Assembly: GCF_013201545.1 (NCBI RefSeq)
Contig: NZ_CP053746.1
Span: 124,001 to 188,000 of the forward strand
Reading direction: 5' to 3'
DNA: 64,000 nucleotides
Origin: Pseudomonas graminis
Lineage (GTDB): Bacteria; Pseudomonadota; Gammaproteobacteria; Pseudomonadales; Pseudomonadaceae
The notes beneath the pieces were generated by a model. The model was not told the origin of the DNA and ran no database searches. It saw only the letters and a list, made by a program, of their open reading frames with translations. Below are positions 38,922 to 46,743 of this stretch, piece after piece. The position numbers and the translations under genes were made by a program. The first letter of the stretch is position 1, and each line of letters opens with the position of its first letter.

Positions 38922-39485
38922 ATGAGCATCAACGCCCGCGAAGCCATACTTCTGGCTGCTCGAAACATTGCCCAGTCACAAGGCTACAACGGACTGAATT
39001 TTCGCGATCTCGCCCAAGAGGTTGGCATTAAGCCAGCCAGTATCTACTACCACTTCCCGAGCAAGGCCGATCTGGGTATTGCCGTTGCCAAGCGGTATTG
39101 GCAAGACGGTGCCGCTGCCCTCGAGACTATTTCCGAGGAGACGCCGGATCCGGCGGAGGCATTGCGCCGATTCCCCGAAATTTTTCGTCGCTCGCTGGAG
39201 ACCGACAACCGGCTGTGTCTGGCGAGCTTTGTGGGGGCGGAAACCGATAATCTACCCACGGCCATGGCCGAGGAGATCCAGACGTTTGCTCAGGTCAATA
39301 TTGCCTGGCTTGGCCGACTGCTGGTCGCCGCGAAGTACTGCGAGGAAGCCGACAGCGACGTTCGCGCGCGCGCCATTTTCTCGGCCGTCGCGGGGGCGCA
39401 GCTCATCGCACGAAGCAGGTCGGACATCACACTGTTCGATACGTTAATCGAGGCCTATCGCGCCTACGGCCCACTGCCGGCATGA
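38922..39485 (+). CDS. TetR family repressor, probably controlling the GST
   Basis: Regulator of 187 residues. The helix-turn-helix spans residues 8-53, including GYNGLNFRDLAQEVGIKPAS and IYYHFPSKADL. The ligand domain resembles that of NemR/AcuR-type TetR proteins that sense electrophiles (a single cysteine in RLCLASFVGAE near residue 100, another in AAKYCEEA). AAAGG lies eight bases before ATG 38922. It sits 105 bases after the GST on the same strand; no copy of the ACCTAAC dyad precedes it, so if it is the repressor it controls the GST promoter and, by read-through, itself. Confidence 0.85.
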   Translation: MSINAREAILLAARNIAQSQGYNGLNFRDLAQEVGIKPASIYYHFPSKADLGIAVAKRYWQDGAAALETISEETPDPAEALRRFPEIFRRSLETDNRLCLASFVGAETDNLPTAMAEEIQTFAQVNIAWLGRLLVAAKYCEEADSDVRARAIFSAVAGAQLIARSRSDITLFDTLIEAYRAYGPLPA

Positions 39486-39532
39486 CGCCCGCTTGCGCCC
39501 GAAACCTGTACAACGGCTTCGGACGGCGCGGG

Positions 39533-39823
39533 TCAGTCGTGCCCACCCGCACAGGTCGGGGAAGACGGCGCCGAGCCGAGCTTCGCCCATTCTTCCGGGG
39601 TGTAGGTGTGCAGCGCCAGAGCGTGGAACTCACCCATCAGGCCACCGAGCAGGCCATAGACCTTCTGATGGCGCTTGACTGCGTTGAGGCCAGCGAACTG
39701 CTCGCTGACCACCACCGCCTTGTAGTGAGTGTCCGTGCCGCGACTGTGCATGTGGCTTTCGTTGAGCACCTGAAGGTACTCGGGCTGAAAGACCGTCAAC
39801 GCGGATTCGATTCGCTGTTGCAT
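39533..39823 (-). CDS. bolA: BolA family protein
   Basis: Small protein of 96 residues with the BolA fold: IESALTVFQPEYLQVLNESH, then the histidine-containing HYKAVVVSEQFAGLNAVKRHQKVYGLL and EFHALALHTYTPEEW. BolA proteins pair with monothiol glutaredoxins around an iron-sulfur cluster and affect morphology and stress response. It lies 18 bases after the DUF2059 protein on the same strand. An alternative start two codons upstream exists. Confidence 0.9.
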   Translation of the reverse strand: MQQRIESALTVFQPEYLQVLNESHMHSRGTDTHYKAVVVSEQFAGLNAVKRHQKVYGLLGGLMGEFHALALHTYTPEEWAKLGSAPSSPTCAGGHD

Positions 39824-39841
39824 GCTCATGTCAGGCTTCGC

Positions 39842-40378
39842 TTATGGCTTCTTGGCAGGAGCAGCCGGTGCAGCAGGCTTGGCGCCGGCCGGGGTCAGTT
39901 CCTTGGTCATGTCGGCGAGCAGCTTGTTGACCACAGGCACCGCGCTTTCCAGTTTGCTCTGGGTCAGCTGGAACGACTGCTGGCTGATCTGCGGCATCTT
40001 GGCCTGGACTTTCTGGCCCAGCGGAGACTGGTAGAAGGCAACCAGGTCTTTCAGCTCGCTTTCGCTGAAGTTGGAGGTGTACAGCTTGACCATGTCAGGC
40101 TGCAGTTTTGGCCAGCTGATCACCTGATCCAGCGCGGCGTTGGCCTTGCCCTGGTAGGTTTCGAGGGTGGCTTGCTTGGACGCAGGCGCTTTGGTTTCAG
40201 CGAAACGCTGAGCGAACATCTGCTGGACTTGCATGTAAACCGGCGCACCCAGTTGATCGGCGTGAGCCAGTTTGAGGAACGCTACAGCACTGGCTTCATG
40301 GCTGGCGGTATCGGCAAGAACCTGGCCGCTGGCACATACCAGAGCAACCGCAGCACAAATGGCACGAAGACGGGTCAT
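39842..40378 (-). CDS. Exported DUF2059 protein
   Basis: Protein of 178 residues with a signal peptide (residues 1-22, ending VLADT) and a mature helical domain characteristic of DUF2059 (FSESELKDLVAFYQSPLGQKVQAKMPQI, here near residue 105). The tail is Pro/Ala/Lys-rich. It should be periplasmic. No activity is known for the family; here it heads a likely two-gene unit with bolA, an arrangement I recall in other Pseudomonas. Confidence 0.87.
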   Translation of the reverse strand: MTRLRAICAAVALVCASGQVLADTASHEASAVAFLKLAHADQLGAPVYMQVQQMFAQRFAETKAPASKQATLETYQGKANAALDQVISWPKLQPDMVKLYTSNFSESELKDLVAFYQSPLGQKVQAKMPQISQQSFQLTQSKLESAVPVVNKLLADMTKELTPAGAKPAAPAAPAKKP

Positions 40379-40640
40379 CGAGTTTCCTTATCTAGCAGGC
40401 GAGGCAGAACCCCAAGGGCGGCCATTCTGCGCCCCTTTGCGCATTTCCCTCAACCCCCGACCCTACGAGCGGTTATCCCGCGGACCTGACGCACTCGCCC
40501 GTATGCAGGTTTAGGGCGACCGCCCCGGTCGTTTTGTCGCACACTGGCCGTACCTGTTCCGACCGCACAGCAGCCACGGGGAACCCCACCGGCTCGCCTG
40601 GTTACTAAACTGCGCAAATCGATCTTAAGGAGAGAGTCCA

Positions 40641-42035
40641 GTGAGCCGTACCGAAACCGACAGCATAGGTCCGATCGAAGTCCCCGAAGACGCTTACTGG
40701 GGGGCGCAGACGCAGCGTTCTCTGATCAACTTCGCCATTGGCCAGGAGCGCATGCCACTGCCCGTATTGCACGCGCTGGCGCTGATCAAAAAAGCCGCCG
40801 CCCGAGTCAACAACCGCAACGGCGACTTGCCCACTGACATTGCCAACCTGATCGAGCAGTCCGCCGACGAAGTGCTGCAAGGCCAGCTCGACGACCAGTT
40901 TCCCCTGGTGGTCTGGCAGACCGGCAGCGGCACGCAAAGCAACATGAACGTCAATGAAGTCATCGCCGGCCGTGCCAACGAACTGGCGGGTGGCGTTCGC
41001 GGCGGCAAGTCCCCGGTTCACCCCAACGATCACGTCAATCGCTCGCAGAGCTCCAACGACTGCTTCCCCACCGCGATGCACATCGCCGCTGTGCAGGCAG
41101 TGAAAGAACACCTGCTGCCGGCGATCGCTGAATTGTCCAGCGGCCTCGCCGAGCAGTCTTCGCGGCACATGAAGCTGGTGAAAACCGGCCGCACGCACAT
41201 GATGGACGCTACGCCGATCACTTTCGGCCAGGAGCTGTCGGCCTATGTCGCCCAGCTCGACTACGCCGAAAAGAGCATTCGCGCTGCGTTGCCGGCCGTA
41301 TGTGAACTGGCCCAGGGCGGCACCGCCGTTGGTACGGGTTTGAACTCGCCCCATGGATTCGCCGAAGCAGTCGCCGCTGAACTGGCTGCGCTGTCTGGCC
41401 TGCCCTTCGTCACCGCGCCTAACAAGTTTGCCGCGCTGGCCGGGCATGAGCCGCTGACCGCGCTGTCCGGCGCGTTGAAAACCCTCGCCGTGACGCTGAT
41501 GAAAATCGCCAACGACCTGCGTCTGCTCGGTTCCGGCCCTCGAGCCGGCCTGGCCGAAGTCAAGCTGCCGGCCAACGAACCGGGCAGCTCGATCATGCCG
41601 GGCAAGGTCAACCCGACCCAGTGCGAGGCGCTGTCGATGCTAGCGTGTCAGGTCATGGGCAACGACACCACGATCACCTTCGCTGCCAGTCAGGGCCACC
41701 TGCAACTGAACGTGTTCAAGCCGGTGATCATCCACAACCTGCTGCAATCGATCCGCTTGCTGGGCGATGGCTGCCGCAACTTCTACGAACACTGCATTGC
41801 CGGCATGGAACCGGATGCCGCCAAGATGGCCGAGCATCTGGAACGCGGCCTGATGCTGGTGACCGCGCTGAACCCGCACATCGGCTACGACAAGTCGGCG
41901 CAGATTGCCAAGAAAGCCTATAGCGAAGGGCTGACCCTGCGCGAAGCGGCGCTGCAACTGGGCTTCCTCACCGACGCCGAGTTCGATGCCTGGGTGCGCC
42001 CGGAACACATGCTCGAGGCTGGCAGTAATGGCTGA
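40641..42035 (+). CDS. fumC: Fumarate hydratase class II
   Basis: Oxygen-tolerant, iron-free fumarase of 464 residues, interconverting fumarate and malate. Signatures are [14 protein letters not shown] near residue 95, [14 protein letters not shown] near residue 130, [12 protein letters not shown] near residue 185 (catalytic His), and the substrate loop [16 protein letters not shown] near residue 317. Translation starts at GTG with AAGGAG seven bases before it. It is not beside sodA here. It overlaps the next gene by eight bases. Confidence 0.97.
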   Translation: MSRTETDSIGPIEVPEDAYWGAQTQRSLINFAIGQERMPLPVLHALALIKKAAARVNNRNGDLPTDIANLIEQSADEVLQGQLDDQFPLVVWQTGSGTQSNMNVNEVIAGRANELAGGVRGGKSPVHPNDHVNRSQSSNDCFPTAMHIAAVQAVKEHLLPAIAELSSGLAEQSSRHMKLVKTGRTHMMDATPITFGQELSAYVAQLDYAEKSIRAALPAVCELAQGGTAVGTGLNSPHGFAEAVAAELAALSGLPFVTAPNKFAALAGHEPLTALSGALKTLAVTLMKIANDLRLLGSGPRAGLAEVKLPANEPGSSIMPGKVNPTQCEALSMLACQVMGNDTTITFAASQGHLQLNVFKPVIIHNLLQSIRLLGDGCRNFYEHCIAGMEPDAAKMAEHLERGLMLVTALNPHIGYDKSAQIAKKAYSEGLTLREAALQLGFLTDAEFDAWVRPEHMLEAGSNG

Positions 42036-42642
42036 ACCCATCAGCGGCGCCACGCCACTGGAAGGCTATGGCAAACGCATTCTGATGATCATCGGCACGC
42101 CGAAAAGCATCAGCCTCGGCCACGCGCTGGGCGAGGCTTATGCTCAGGGCGCGCGGAGCAAAGGTCATGTCGTGCGGGTGCTCAAGCTTGATGAAATGGA
42201 TTTCGACCCGGTGCTGCGGGGTGGTTATGAATCAGCACAGACGCTGGAACACGATCTGCTTGAAGCCCAGCGCGAGGTGCACTGGGCGCAGCATCTGGTG
42301 TTCGTGTATCCCGTCTGGTGGGGCGGGCTGCCGAGCCTGCTTGGTGGATTCTTTGACCGGGTGTTCATGCCCGGCTTTGCTTTCAAAGCCCACGGCAGGC
42401 ATCACCCCTCCAATGAGTTGCTGAAGGGCCGGACGGCGGAATTGCTGGTGACGATGGACACGCCGTCACGCTACTTCCGCTGGGTTTTCAAGGCCCCGGC
42501 CCATCGGCAGATGGTCAGGACGATCCTCGAATTCTGCGGCATCAAGACCACGCGGCTGACGGAGTTCTCGCCGGTACGCACCTCTACCGAAGAGCAGCGT
42601 CAGCAGTGGATTCGTGACGCCGAAGCACTGGGCAAGCGCTGA
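42028..42642 (+). CDS. Flavodoxin-fold NAD(P)H:quinone oxidoreductase
   Basis: Protein of 204 residues, family of KefF/MdaB/NQO1. It shows a phosphate-binding loop [20 protein letters not shown] near residue 14, [25 protein letters not shown] (the flavin and substrate loop) near residue 90, and [13 protein letters not shown] near residue 135. It should be a cytoplasmic FMN or FAD enzyme reducing quinones or similar electrophiles. It begins eight bases before the fumC stop, so they are translated together. The physiological substrate is unknown. Confidence 0.88.
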   Translation: MAEPISGATPLEGYGKRILMIIGTPKSISLGHALGEAYAQGARSKGHVVRVLKLDEMDFDPVLRGGYESAQTLEHDLLEAQREVHWAQHLVFVYPVWWGGLPSLLGGFFDRVFMPGFAFKAHGRHHPSNELLKGRTAELLVTMDTPSRYFRWVFKAPAHRQMVRTILEFCGIKTTRLTEFSPVRTSTEEQRQQWIRDAEALGKR

Positions 42643-42792
42643 ATGTGATGCCCGCACGGTCAGGAGTGGCGCGTGGGCTCGCAAGTTGATGGAACCGTTA
42701 ACAACGCTACTATTCAAATGCTCTGACTTACGCTGTAGCGGCTGTCGCCCATTCAGATCACTCGCGTACCAACCCAATGCCCGGAGAAGGCC

Positions 42793-43014
42793 ATGTTAAG
42801 CAAGCGTGAACAAGATCCAGCCCCCACCGTACGTTTTCGCAGCGACCGCGTTTCCCGCGTCAATGGCCAGTATTTCTTCAGCACCCGGGAAAACACACTC
42901 GAAGGTCCATTCATGAGCAAGGAAGACGCTGCTCGGGAAACCGAAGTCTATATCCGTCGCATGCAGGCGGTCAGTGCGTATCAGCCAGGCATGCCCTCCT
43001 CGCTCAACGGCTGA
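42793..43014 (+). CDS. Small conserved protein (DUF6316-like)
   Basis: Protein of 73 residues. It contains RFRSDRVSRVNGQYFFSTRE and GPFMSKEDAARETEVYIRR, a pattern of the small Pseudomonas DUF6316 family, which has no known role. A good ribosome site (GGAGAAGG) precedes the ATG. It is soluble, basic, and transcribed alone between the quinone reductase and the convergent tapT gene. Confidence 0.8.
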   Translation: MLSKREQDPAPTVRFRSDRVSRVNGQYFFSTRENTLEGPFMSKEDAARETEVYIRRMQAVSAYQPGMPSSLNG

Positions 43015-43026
43015 TTCAGTCCGTTT

Positions 43027-43617
43027 TCATGAATGATTGCGGCGAAAGGTCTCTTCGCCCATCGCTGCGATCTGTCCGTCGATCAGCGCATCGAACGGAC
43101 GCAACAAGCCATTGAATGAGGCTTCCGGCTCCAGCGTATGCAGCGCATGGACGATGGCCTCCAGTGTCGACAATGCCTCGGGCCCCGGTGCTTTGCGTAA
43201 TCGATAGCGTGACGCTGGCGCGTTGGTCAGCACCACTCTCGGCAACGCCGCCAGCAGAGGATTGAGGTGCAGCAGCTTGCGCGCCTTGCGCCAAGTGCCA
43301 TCGGGCACCACGAGCAGCACGGACACATCGTCGGCACTGTAAGCCTTCAACGCAACAGCCTCTTCCCCTGGAAACAGCAAACAGGCCCGGTAACCGGGCC
43401 GGCTCAGCCACAGCGCCAGATCCTCGAACACCTCTCCCACCTGCAATTCCGCATTCGTCAGGCCAAGGGCTGCAAGGCGCGCCGTGTTGAGCGCGTGATT
43501 GACTTCACTGGGATGCTGCAGGATCAACACGCGCGTCCGGCTGCCCAACGCGGGAATCAACGCACACAGGCAGTGATCGGACGGACGCAGGCAGCGTTCA
43601 CAACGGGCACGGGACAT
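43027..43617 (-). CDS. tapT: tRNA-uridine aminocarboxypropyltransferase (DTW domain)
   Basis: Enzyme of 196 residues that adds the acp group to U47 of tRNA (YfiP/TapT in E. coli). An N-terminal zinc-like cluster CERCLRPSDHCLC leads into a SPOUT-like fold with QHPSEVNHALNTARLA near residue 34, LFPGEEAV near residue 80, and the DTW position reading PDGTWRKARKLL near residue 104 (DGTW here). The length and cysteine pattern match the family. Confidence 0.9.
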   Translation of the reverse strand: MSRARCERCLRPSDHCLCALIPALGSRTRVLILQHPSEVNHALNTARLAALGLTNAELQVGEVFEDLALWLSRPGYRACLLFPGEEAVALKAYSADDVSVLLVVPDGTWRKARKLLHLNPLLAALPRVVLTNAPASRYRLRKAPGPEALSTLEAIVHALHTLEPEASFNGLLRPFDALIDGQIAAMGEETFRRNHS

Positions 43618-43627
43618 CGTCGGTTTC

Positions 43628-44521
43628 CTACAGTGGATTGAGCTGCGCTTTCAGCAGATCGCGAAAGGTCTGAATCAGCGGCTCACGGCTGCGGCCACGA
43701 CGCAGGATCATTGAAAACGGCGCCTGATAGCCGAAAGTGGCCGGCAGTAAGACGCGCAGGTGCCCGGAGTCCACCCACGACTGCGCGTAATGCTCGGGCA
43801 AGTAACCGATGTAGGCGCCGGACAGCACCAGGATCAACTGCGCTTCCATACTCTCCACGGTCGCGGCGCTGTGCTTGAAGCCGTGGCGAGCCAGTTCGGC
43901 CTGACTCCAGTACCCGCGCCCGACCATGCGTTGTTGAGTGATGACAGGTTCCGGAATCCGCCGTTCGGCATACAGCGTGTGGCGATTGCTGCAGTACAGC
44001 CAGTGCTGCTCGCGGTACAGCGGCTGATAGAGCAAGCCGTTCATGCGGGTGGAAAACGAGCCGATTGCCAGGTCCAGCCGGTTGTCCAGCACGCCCAGCT
44101 GCAGTTCATACGGACTCATCACGGCGAGGTGCAAATGCACGGCCGGATGCTCTGCACTGTAGGCGCCGATGACTTCCGCAAAGGGCAGCGCGCGGTCGCT
44201 GACCGTCGAGTCCAGCACCCCCAGGTTCAGCGTGCCGCGCAGCTCGCCCTTGAGCGCAGCGGCGTAGCGCTCGAAGCCTTCCAGCTCGCCCAACAGCCGC
44301 AGGGTTTCCTGATGAAACAGCTCGCCCTTGCTGGTCAGGCTGAAACCGCCGCGTCCGCGATGACACAGCACGATGCCCAACGCCGCTTCGAGCTGGCTCA
44401 TGTAGGTGCTGATTGCCGAGGTCGACAGATTGAGTTCTTGCTGGGCGCTGGCAAAGCCCTGATGGCGCACCACGCAGGCGAAGATGCGCAGCAATTTGAG
44501 GTCGGGGAGCGCGCTGGGCAT
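43628..44521 (-). CDS. gbuR: LysR-type regulator, probably GbuR
   Basis: Regulator of 297 residues with an N-terminal winged helix (LKLLRIFACVVRHQGFASAQQELNLSTSAISTYMSQLEAALG, residues 7-50) and a substrate-binding domain from about residue 90. It is divergent from gbuA, and the 167 bases between carry a clear LysR dyad. In P. aeruginosa GbuR activates gbuA in response to 4-guanidinobutyrate. The name depends on this context; the ligand cannot be read from the sequence. Confidence 0.85.
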   Translation of the reverse strand: MPSALPDLKLLRIFACVVRHQGFASAQQELNLSTSAISTYMSQLEAALGIVLCHRGRGGFSLTSKGELFHQETLRLLGELEGFERYAAALKGELRGTLNLGVLDSTVSDRALPFAEVIGAYSAEHPAVHLHLAVMSPYELQLGVLDNRLDLAIGSFSTRMNGLLYQPLYREQHWLYCSNRHTLYAERRIPEPVITQQRMVGRGYWSQAELARHGFKHSAATVESMEAQLILVLSGAYIGYLPEHYAQSWVDSGHLRVLLPATFGYQAPFSMILRRGRSREPLIQTFRDLLKAQLNPL

Positions 44522-44558
44522 GGTTGTTCCAGGGAGAGTTTTGCGCGCAGCTTACCCG

Positions 44559-44586
44559 ATACTTCAGGATTATCTGAACTAAGTAT
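44559..44586. promoter_or_regulatory. LysR-type operator between gbuR and gbuA
   Basis: Two nested dyads: TTCAG-N6-CTGAA (44563-44578) and ATACTT-N16-AAGTAT (44559-44586). Both fit the T-N11-A geometry of a LysR recognition site and lie near the middle of the intergenic region, nearer gbuR. Confidence 0.7.
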
Positions 44587-44688
44587 TTTGCCTGGCCGAT
44601 TGTTTGCGGTGGGCCCGGTCAACAGAATCGGGGCCATGCTGGAAGCCCGCTTCCGCCCCTTTTTGATTACCACTGACGAGGCATTCCC

Positions 44689-45639
44689 GTGGACAAGATT
44701 TTTCACCAACCACTGGGCGGCAACGAAATGCCGCGCTTCGCGGGCATCGCCACCATGATGCGCTTGCCGCACCTGCAAACGGCGGCCGGGCTGGACGCGG
44801 CCTTCGTCGGCGTGCCCCTGGACATCGGCACGTCGCTGCGCGCCGGCACTCGATTCGGCCCGCGGGAAATCCGTGCCGAATCGGTGATGATTCGCCCCTA
44901 CAACATGGCCACCGGCGCCGCGCCGTTTGATTCGCTGTCCGTGGCGGACATCGGCGACGTGGCGATCAACACGTTTAACCTGCTGGATGCCGTGCGCATC
45001 ATCGAAGAAGCCTACGACGGCTTTCTCGAACACGACATCATTCCACTGACCCTCGGCGGCGATCACACCATCACCCTGCCGATCCTGCGCGCCATGAAGA
45101 AGAAACATGGCAAGGTCGGGCTGGTGCACATCGACGCCCATGCGGACGTTAACGATCATATGTTTGGCGAAAAGATTGCCCATGGCACCACGTTCCGTCG
45201 GGCGGTGGAGGAAGGTCTGCTGGATTGCGATCGCGTGGTGCAGATCGGTTTGCGTGCCCAGGGCTATACCGCTGAAGACTTCAACTGGAGTCGCAAGCAA
45301 GGGTTCCGAGTGGTTCAGGCCGAGGAATGCTGGCACAAGTCGCTGGCGCCGCTGATGGCCGAAGTGCGCGAGAAGGTAGGCGGCGGTCCGGTGTACCTGA
45401 GTTTCGACATCGACGGCATCGACCCGGCCTGGGCGCCGGGCACTGGCACACCGGAAATCGGCGGGCTGACGACGATTCAGGCAATCGAGATCATTCGTGG
45501 GTGCCAGGGGATGGACCTGATTGGCTGTGACCTTGTCGAGGTTTCGCCGCCGTATGACACCACCGGCAATACCTCGCTGCTGGGGGCGAACCTGCTCTAT
45601 GAAATGCTGTGCGTGCTGCCAGGCGTCGCGCACCGCTGA
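44689..45639 (+). CDS. gbuA: Guanidinobutyrase
   Basis: Ureohydrolase of 316 residues that splits 4-guanidinobutyrate to GABA and urea in the arginine dehydrogenase/transaminase route. The binuclear manganese site is formed by GGDHTI near residue 126, HIDAHADVND near residue 148 and SFDIDGIDPAWAPGTGTPE near residue 240. The opening HQPLGGNEMPRF and the MIRPYNMATGAAPFDSL stretch are, from memory, near-identical to P. aeruginosa GbuA and differ from agmatinases. It starts at GTG 44689 (ribosome site CGAGG). Confidence 0.93.
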   Translation: MDKIFHQPLGGNEMPRFAGIATMMRLPHLQTAAGLDAAFVGVPLDIGTSLRAGTRFGPREIRAESVMIRPYNMATGAAPFDSLSVADIGDVAINTFNLLDAVRIIEEAYDGFLEHDIIPLTLGGDHTITLPILRAMKKKHGKVGLVHIDAHADVNDHMFGEKIAHGTTFRRAVEEGLLDCDRVVQIGLRAQGYTAEDFNWSRKQGFRVVQAEECWHKSLAPLMAEVREKVGGGPVYLSFDIDGIDPAWAPGTGTPEIGGLTTIQAIEIIRGCQGMDLIGCDLVEVSPPYDTTGNTSLLGANLLYEMLCVLPGVAHR

Positions 45640-45689
45640 CAGCGGGACTGGACGGTTTGCATAGCGGGACCGGGCGCGCTGCTTTTTTA

Positions 45690-45783
45690 GCGGGACCGGC
45701 TTCAGCCGGGAAGAGGCCCGTATGAGCACCCCTCACTCTTGCGGTGTGGCGCCTGGGCCTTTTCGGGCTGAAGCCGGTCCCAC
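45690..45783. repeat. REP doublet (family B) behind gbuA
   Basis: Inverted copies GCGGGACCGGCTTCAGCCGG (45690-45709) and GGGCTGAAGCCGGTCCCAC (45765-45783) form a REPIN-like pair. A partial third copy (AGCGGGACCGG) lies just before, at 45663-45673. Confidence 0.85.
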
Positions 45784-46016
45784 AACGTGTGCGCTGCATC
45801 GGGCGCGCTGTTCTTCCATTGCGCGCCGTTACAAAAAATCTCCACACACCTGTCATTCCTCTCCCGCAAACTTAGGCTAGCCTTAATTCGAGACCGCCGG
45901 CGTTGCGCAACGCACCGCAGGTTTTTCAGGGTGGTTGCTCATTAGGCATTCCTGCCACAACCCTCTGTATTTTGATGTTGGGGTGATTACCACTTAGATC
46001 AAAGCAGAGGCCGGCC
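45784..46016. other. Upstream region of the ACP-like gene
   Basis: No gene is seen. It holds a 14-bp palindrome GCGTTGCGCAACGC at 45900-45913 and a possible weak promoter (TTGATG at 45972, TTAGAT at 45994) before the ACP-like gene. Confidence 0.4.
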
Positions 46017-46307
46017 ATGAAGCAGAGTGAAGTCAGACAACATGTCATCGACACGATCGGGAAGATTCTGGTCGACAAGACGCTGATTCAGGAAGAAGAC
46101 GATGTGATGCTGAGTGCGCTTGAACTGGATGAGGAAGACTTCAGGGAGTTTTTTTCAATTCTGCAAAGTGACTTTGGCATCGTCCTCCCCAACCAGATCA
46201 AAGCCGATATTGCGGGTATGTCACCGCAATCACCTTATGGACAACTGACGCTGCAGGGTCTTGTCGACCAGATTCTCGTCGAAAGCAAACGCAGGACTCA
46301 TCACTGA
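46017..46307 (+). CDS. Acyl carrier protein-like protein lacking the attachment serine
   Basis: Acidic helical protein of 96 residues with the ACP pattern: a first helix (SEVRQHVIDTIGKIL), a long loop, then LELDEEDFREFFSILQSDFGIVLP and a last helix (TLQGLVDQILVES). Where a true ACP has DSL, this protein has DEE (residues 38-40), so 4'-phosphopantetheine cannot be attached in the usual way. The ribosome site AGAGG is seven bases before the ATG. It lies between gbuA and the NCS1 transporter with no partner enzyme nearby. It may be a protein-protein adaptor with an ACP fold; that is inference. Confidence 0.75.
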   Translation: MKQSEVRQHVIDTIGKILVDKTLIQEEDDVMLSALELDEEDFREFFSILQSDFGIVLPNQIKADIAGMSPQSPYGQLTLQGLVDQILVESKRRTHH

Positions 46308-46435
46308 GCCGCAGACGTGAATGGCTCAGAAAAGATCCAGAGGAGAATCAGAGGGCTGATCGAAGGGTCGGGAGACAAATCGGGAGCGGGCTATCGGGCG
46401 ATAGCGCCGCTTTCAGACGCGTCTTGAGAAAGCGC

Positions 46436-46561
46436 TTAGCGCCGTGGACGACGACGCTCATCATCATTGCTGCGCACGGGTATGGGTTGCAGCTTTGGCT
46501 TTTCAATCAACCCGAGCGCGACGCCTACATCGTGAAGCCATTCTTGCAACTTGCTGTTCAT
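46436..46561 (-). CDS. PA1414-like very small protein (41 residues)
   Basis: A short frame translates to MNSKLQEWLHDVGVALGLIE followed by KPKLQPIPVRSNDDERRRPRR. This matches my memory of the PA1414 family, small proteins abundant in low-oxygen Pseudomonas cultures, whose gene also lies close to gbuA in P. aeruginosa. An excellent ribosome site (GAAGGGGG, about seven bases before ATG 46561) supports it. The N-terminal half is an amphipathic helix and the tail is proline- and arginine-rich. Overlapping longer frames on both strands lack such support. Confidence 0.82.
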   Translation of the reverse strand: MNSKLQEWLHDVGVALGLIEKPKLQPIPVRSNDDERRRPRR

Positions 46562-46743
46562 ATAACGCCCCCTTCAGGGAAATACTCGGCAGCCAATGTC
46601 CGACCTGCCTAAAGCAGATCATAGTGCTAAGGCGCACTTTACGCCTGCTACCGAGTGTCGCGGCAGGAATTTTTTGCCTTGCATGACGTAGTGACACTGC
46701 AAATCGCCGATTCGAAGACTTCACGCGACAGACGGCAGGGCCG

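Noticed and set aside
45900..45913. Perfect palindrome GCGTTGCGCAACGC
   Set aside because: A single GC-rich dyad without a T-run or second copy; too common in this genome type to call.
45961..46005. Possible Anr/Dnr box near TTGATG and AGATCAA
   Set aside because: The half-sites are too far apart for TTGAT-N4-ATCAA.
46424..46724. Longer overlapping frames on both strands around the PA1414-like gene
   Set aside because: No ribosome sites and no recognisable sequence; the 41-codon frame explains the region better.
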